This document shows, one piece after another, positions 7,137 to 8,671 of a stretch of DNA of 8,671 nucleotides. The notes below the pieces were generated by a model. It was not told the DNA's origin, did no database searches, and saw only the letters and a program-made list of their open reading frames with translations. Source of the stretch: Burkholderiaceae bacterium (GTDB lineage: Bacteria > Pseudomonadota > Gammaproteobacteria > Burkholderiales > Burkholderiaceae); the NCBI GenBank assembly GCA_025057735.1, contig JANWUU010000022.1, positions 1 to 8,671 on the forward strand. The letters run 5' to 3'. Position 1 is the first letter of the stretch. Each line of letters starts with the position of its first letter. The position numbers and the translations under genes were made by a program.

Positions 7137-7949
7137 TCATCGGCCCGACAGCGCGGCGCCGCCAAGCGTCGCGGCCAGCCGTTGACGCCGCCGCTCGAAC
7201 AGGCAGACGGCCGCGGCCGCCACCACGTTCAGCGATTCGATGCCCGCGGCGAGTGGCACCGAGACGCGCTGCGCGCACAGCGCATCGACCTCCCGCGACA
7301 GTCCCCGCCCCTCGGCGCCCACCGCCCAGCCGATGCGCGCGGCGCGCAGATCGGTCTGCCAGAGCGATGCTGCGCCGTGGGCGGCGGCAGCGACCCAACG
7401 CACGCCCGGCAGCGCCTGCGCCTGCGGCACGGTCACGCCTTCGACGATGGCCACGCGGAAATGCGCGCCCTGGCCGCCGCGCAGCGCCTTCGGCGCCCAC
7501 AGCGCCGTCGTTCCGCAGGTGGCGAGCACGCTGCGCACGCCGGCGGCGGCGGCCACGCGCACCAGTGCACCGGCGTTGCCGGGGTCCTGCACGCCGTCGA
7601 GCAGCAGAAGATCGCCCTCGGCGTCCGGCTGCGCGCGCGGCACGGCGAACACCAGCGCGATGCCGGCACCGCGCTCGAGCGCCGACAGGCGGTCGAACAA
7701 TGCAGGCGCGAGTTCGTAGGTGGGCGTGCCGGCAGCGCTGAAGGTCTCGATCCACCGTTGCGCCTCGGCGCCATGCGGGCCGCGCCGCAGCAGCAGCGCC
7801 TCGACCGGAACCCGTGTCGCCGCCAGCTCCGCCGCCAGATGCACGCCTTCGGCGAGCGCGCGCCCCTCGACGCGCACCGCGCGCGGATCGCGCATCAGGC
7901 GCAGCCAGCGCCGAAAGGCGGGGTTGGTGGACGAGTCGATGCGTTTCAC
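7137..7949 (-). CDS. TrmH/SpoU-family RNA 2'-O-ribose methyltransferase
   Basis: A 270-residue SPOUT-class (knotted) methyltransferase that uses SAM to methylate a ribose 2'-OH in rRNA or tRNA. An N-terminal RNA-binding region (about 1-105, starting [17 protein letters not shown]) precedes the SpoU domain. The three SpoU motifs are present: motif 1 [20 protein letters not shown] with catalytic-type Asn125 and Arg131, motif 2 GAEGRGLS at 211-218, and motif 3 [22 protein letters not shown] at 231-252. [13 protein letters not shown] at about 154-166 is also family-typical. The start is GTG at 7949, which overlaps the rnhB stop as GTGA. No Shine-Dalgarno is visible, so translation is probably coupled to rnhB. 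The exact nucleotide target cannot be told from sequence, so RlmB/TrmH-type symbols are withheld. Confidence 0.93.
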   Translation of the reverse strand: MKRIDSSTNPAFRRWLRLMRDPRAVRVEGRALAEGVHLAAELAATRVPVEALLLRRGPHGAEAQRWIETFSAAGTPTYELAPALFDRLSALERGAGIALVFAVPRAQPDAEGDLLLLDGVQDPGNAGALVRVAAAAGVRSVLATCGTTALWAPKALRGGQGAHFRVAIVEGVTVPQAQALPGVRWVAAAAHGAASLWQTDLRAARIGWAVGAEGRGLSREVDALCAQRVSVPLAAGIESLNVVAAAAVCLFERRRQRLAATLGGAALSGR

Positions 7950-8560
7950 GCGGCCGACAGCACGGCGCGCACGGGCGCGAACGAGCGCCGATGCAGCGGA
8001 CAGGCGCCGAGCCGGCGCAGCGCCGCCAGGTGCTCGGCCGTCGGATAGCCGAAGTGCTGCGCGAAACCGTATCCCGGAAAGCGGGCATCGAAGGCGCGCA
8101 TCAGCGCGTCGCGCGCCGTCTTGGCCAGGATCGAGGCGGCAGCGATCGCCGCCACGCGCGCGTCGCCGCCGACGATCGCACGCGCCGGAACCGGCAGGCG
8201 CGGCAGGCGGTTGCCGTCGACCAGCGCGTAGGCGGGGGGAGGCGACAGTTGCGCCACCGCCCGCTGCATCGCCAGCAACGTGGCCTGCAGGATGTTCAGG
8301 CGGTCGATTTCTTCCACCGTCGCCTCCGCCACCGCCCAGGCGAGCGCCTGCTGCCGGATGGTGTCCGCCAGGCGTTCGCGCCGGCCCGGCGCAAGCTGCT
8401 TCGAATCGCGCAGACCCGCGATCGGCGCCCCGGGGTCGAGAATGACCGCGGCCGCCACCACGGGTCCGGCCAGCGGCCCGCGCCCCGCCTCGTCCACGCC
8501 GCAGAGGCGGTCGGCCGCGGCACCGAACAAATCGGCGGCGAGGTCGTCAGCGCGCGGCAT
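7946..8560 (-). CDS. rnhB: Ribonuclease HII
   Basis: A 204-residue nuclease that cuts the RNA strand of RNA-DNA hybrids and starts removal of single ribonucleotides from DNA. The four metal-binding acids are present: Asp23 and Glu24 in [12 protein letters not shown], Asp115 in LVDGN, and Asp133 in GGDAR. Other family blocks are [35 protein letters not shown] and the C-terminal HRRSFAPVR. Two usually basic positions differ: Gly131 (normally Lys/Arg before GD) and Phe170 in QHFGYPT (E. coli has QHKGYPT). The frame is open further upstream, but the ATG at 8560 is chosen because GGAGG lies 9 bases before it, the length matches the family (~200), and the upstream 31 residues are an Arg/Ser-rich shadow of lpxB. 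It overlaps lpxB by 14 bases and the methyltransferase by 4. Confidence 0.96.
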   Translation of the reverse strand: MPRADDLAADLFGAAADRLCGVDEAGRGPLAGPVVAAAVILDPGAPIAGLRDSKQLAPGRRERLADTIRQQALAWAVAEATVEEIDRLNILQATLLAMQRAVAQLSPPPAYALVDGNRLPRLPVPARAIVGGDARVAAIAAASILAKTARDALMRAFDARFPGYGFAQHFGYPTAEHLAALRRLGACPLHRRSFAPVRAVLSAA

Positions 8561-8671
8561 CGACGATGGCCTCCGCCACCTGCCCCGGCGTATCGCGGGT
8601 GAGCGACGCGCGGATGGCGGCGAAGCGCTCGCGCAGGCGTGCGACCGCGGCACCGCCCTGCAGTTGGGCGG
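8547..8671 (-). CDS. lpxB: Lipid-A-disaccharide synthase, C-terminal end only
   Basis: Only the last 40 residues are in the window, ending in a TGA at 8547-8549. The stretch reads [20 protein letters not shown] followed by about 20 residues ending AEAIVDAAR. It resembles the C-terminal helix of LpxB, the GT19 glycosyltransferase that joins UDP-2,3-diacylglucosamine and lipid X to make the lipid A disaccharide. The call rests on this short tail plus its place directly before rnhB, a common lpxA-lpxB-rnhB order in proteobacteria. It overlaps rnhB by 14 bases, so the two are almost certainly co-transcribed. The rest of the gene lies beyond base 8671. Confidence 0.8.
   Translation of the reverse strand, partial: AQLQGGAAVARLRERFAAIRASLTRDTPGQVAEAIVDAAR
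8570..8574 (-). promoter_or_regulatory. rnhB ribosome-binding site inside lpxB
   Basis: GGAGG on the minus strand, 9 bases before the rnhB ATG at 8560, lying within the last codons of lpxB. It fixes the rnhB start against the longer open frame. Confidence 0.75.

Noticed and set aside
7060..8088. N-terminal extension of the cfa frame by about 340 residues, suggesting a fusion protein
   Set aside because: The extension is an out-of-frame reading of the methyltransferase and rnhB genes; a good ribosome-binding site and the family's usual length place the Cfa start at 7059.
8561..8653. Longer RNase HII with 31 extra N-terminal residues
   Set aside because: The extra residues are an alternate-frame reading of the lpxB end and resemble no RNase HII; GGAGG precedes the ATG at 8560.

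Overview
This is a gene-dense, GC-rich chromosomal segment from a Gram-negative proteobacterium. The lipid A gene lpxB shows an LPS-bearing outer membrane. The lpxB-rnhB-RNA methyltransferase string and the ppsA/ppsR pair resemble betaproteobacterial (Burkholderiales-like) chromosomes; that placement is inference from gene content and protein style, not from a search. No mobile element, phage gene, CRISPR array, tRNA, rRNA or pseudogene was found, and no gene-free stretch is longer than about 80 bases.

Layout from left to right. (1) The 3' part of a plus-strand gene for a CBS / DUF294 nucleotidyltransferase-like signalling protein (2-1108). (2) A minus-strand operon read ppsA -> nfeD -> qmcA (4879 down to 1129) with gaps of 10 and 21 bases: phosphoenolpyruvate synthase followed by an NfeD membrane protein and its SPFH/stomatin-like partner. 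(3) A plus-strand ppsR (4945-5787), divergent from ppsA across a 65-base spacer; it encodes the kinase/phosphotransferase expected to switch PpsA off and on. (4) A minus-strand operon read lpxB (C-terminus only) -> rnhB -> TrmH/SpoU-type RNA methyltransferase -> cfa (8671 down to 5791). The first three genes overlap by 14 and 4 bases, and cfa follows after a 77-base gap. ppsR and cfa converge with only 3 bases between their stop codons.

Working together: PpsA makes PEP from pyruvate for gluconeogenesis and PpsR controls it post-translationally at an adjacent Thr/His pair visible in the PpsA sequence. NfeD and QmcA are membrane-quality or microdomain proteins. LpxB and Cfa both shape the envelope (lipid A and cyclopropanated phospholipid), while RnhB and the methyltransferase maintain nucleic acids.

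I found no convincing undescribed system. This is mostly ordinary housekeeping. The points most worth a second look are two unusual substitutions in RNase HII, the coupling of ppsA to nfeD-qmcA, the nested inverted repeat before cfa, and the near-zero convergent junction between ppsR and cfa.
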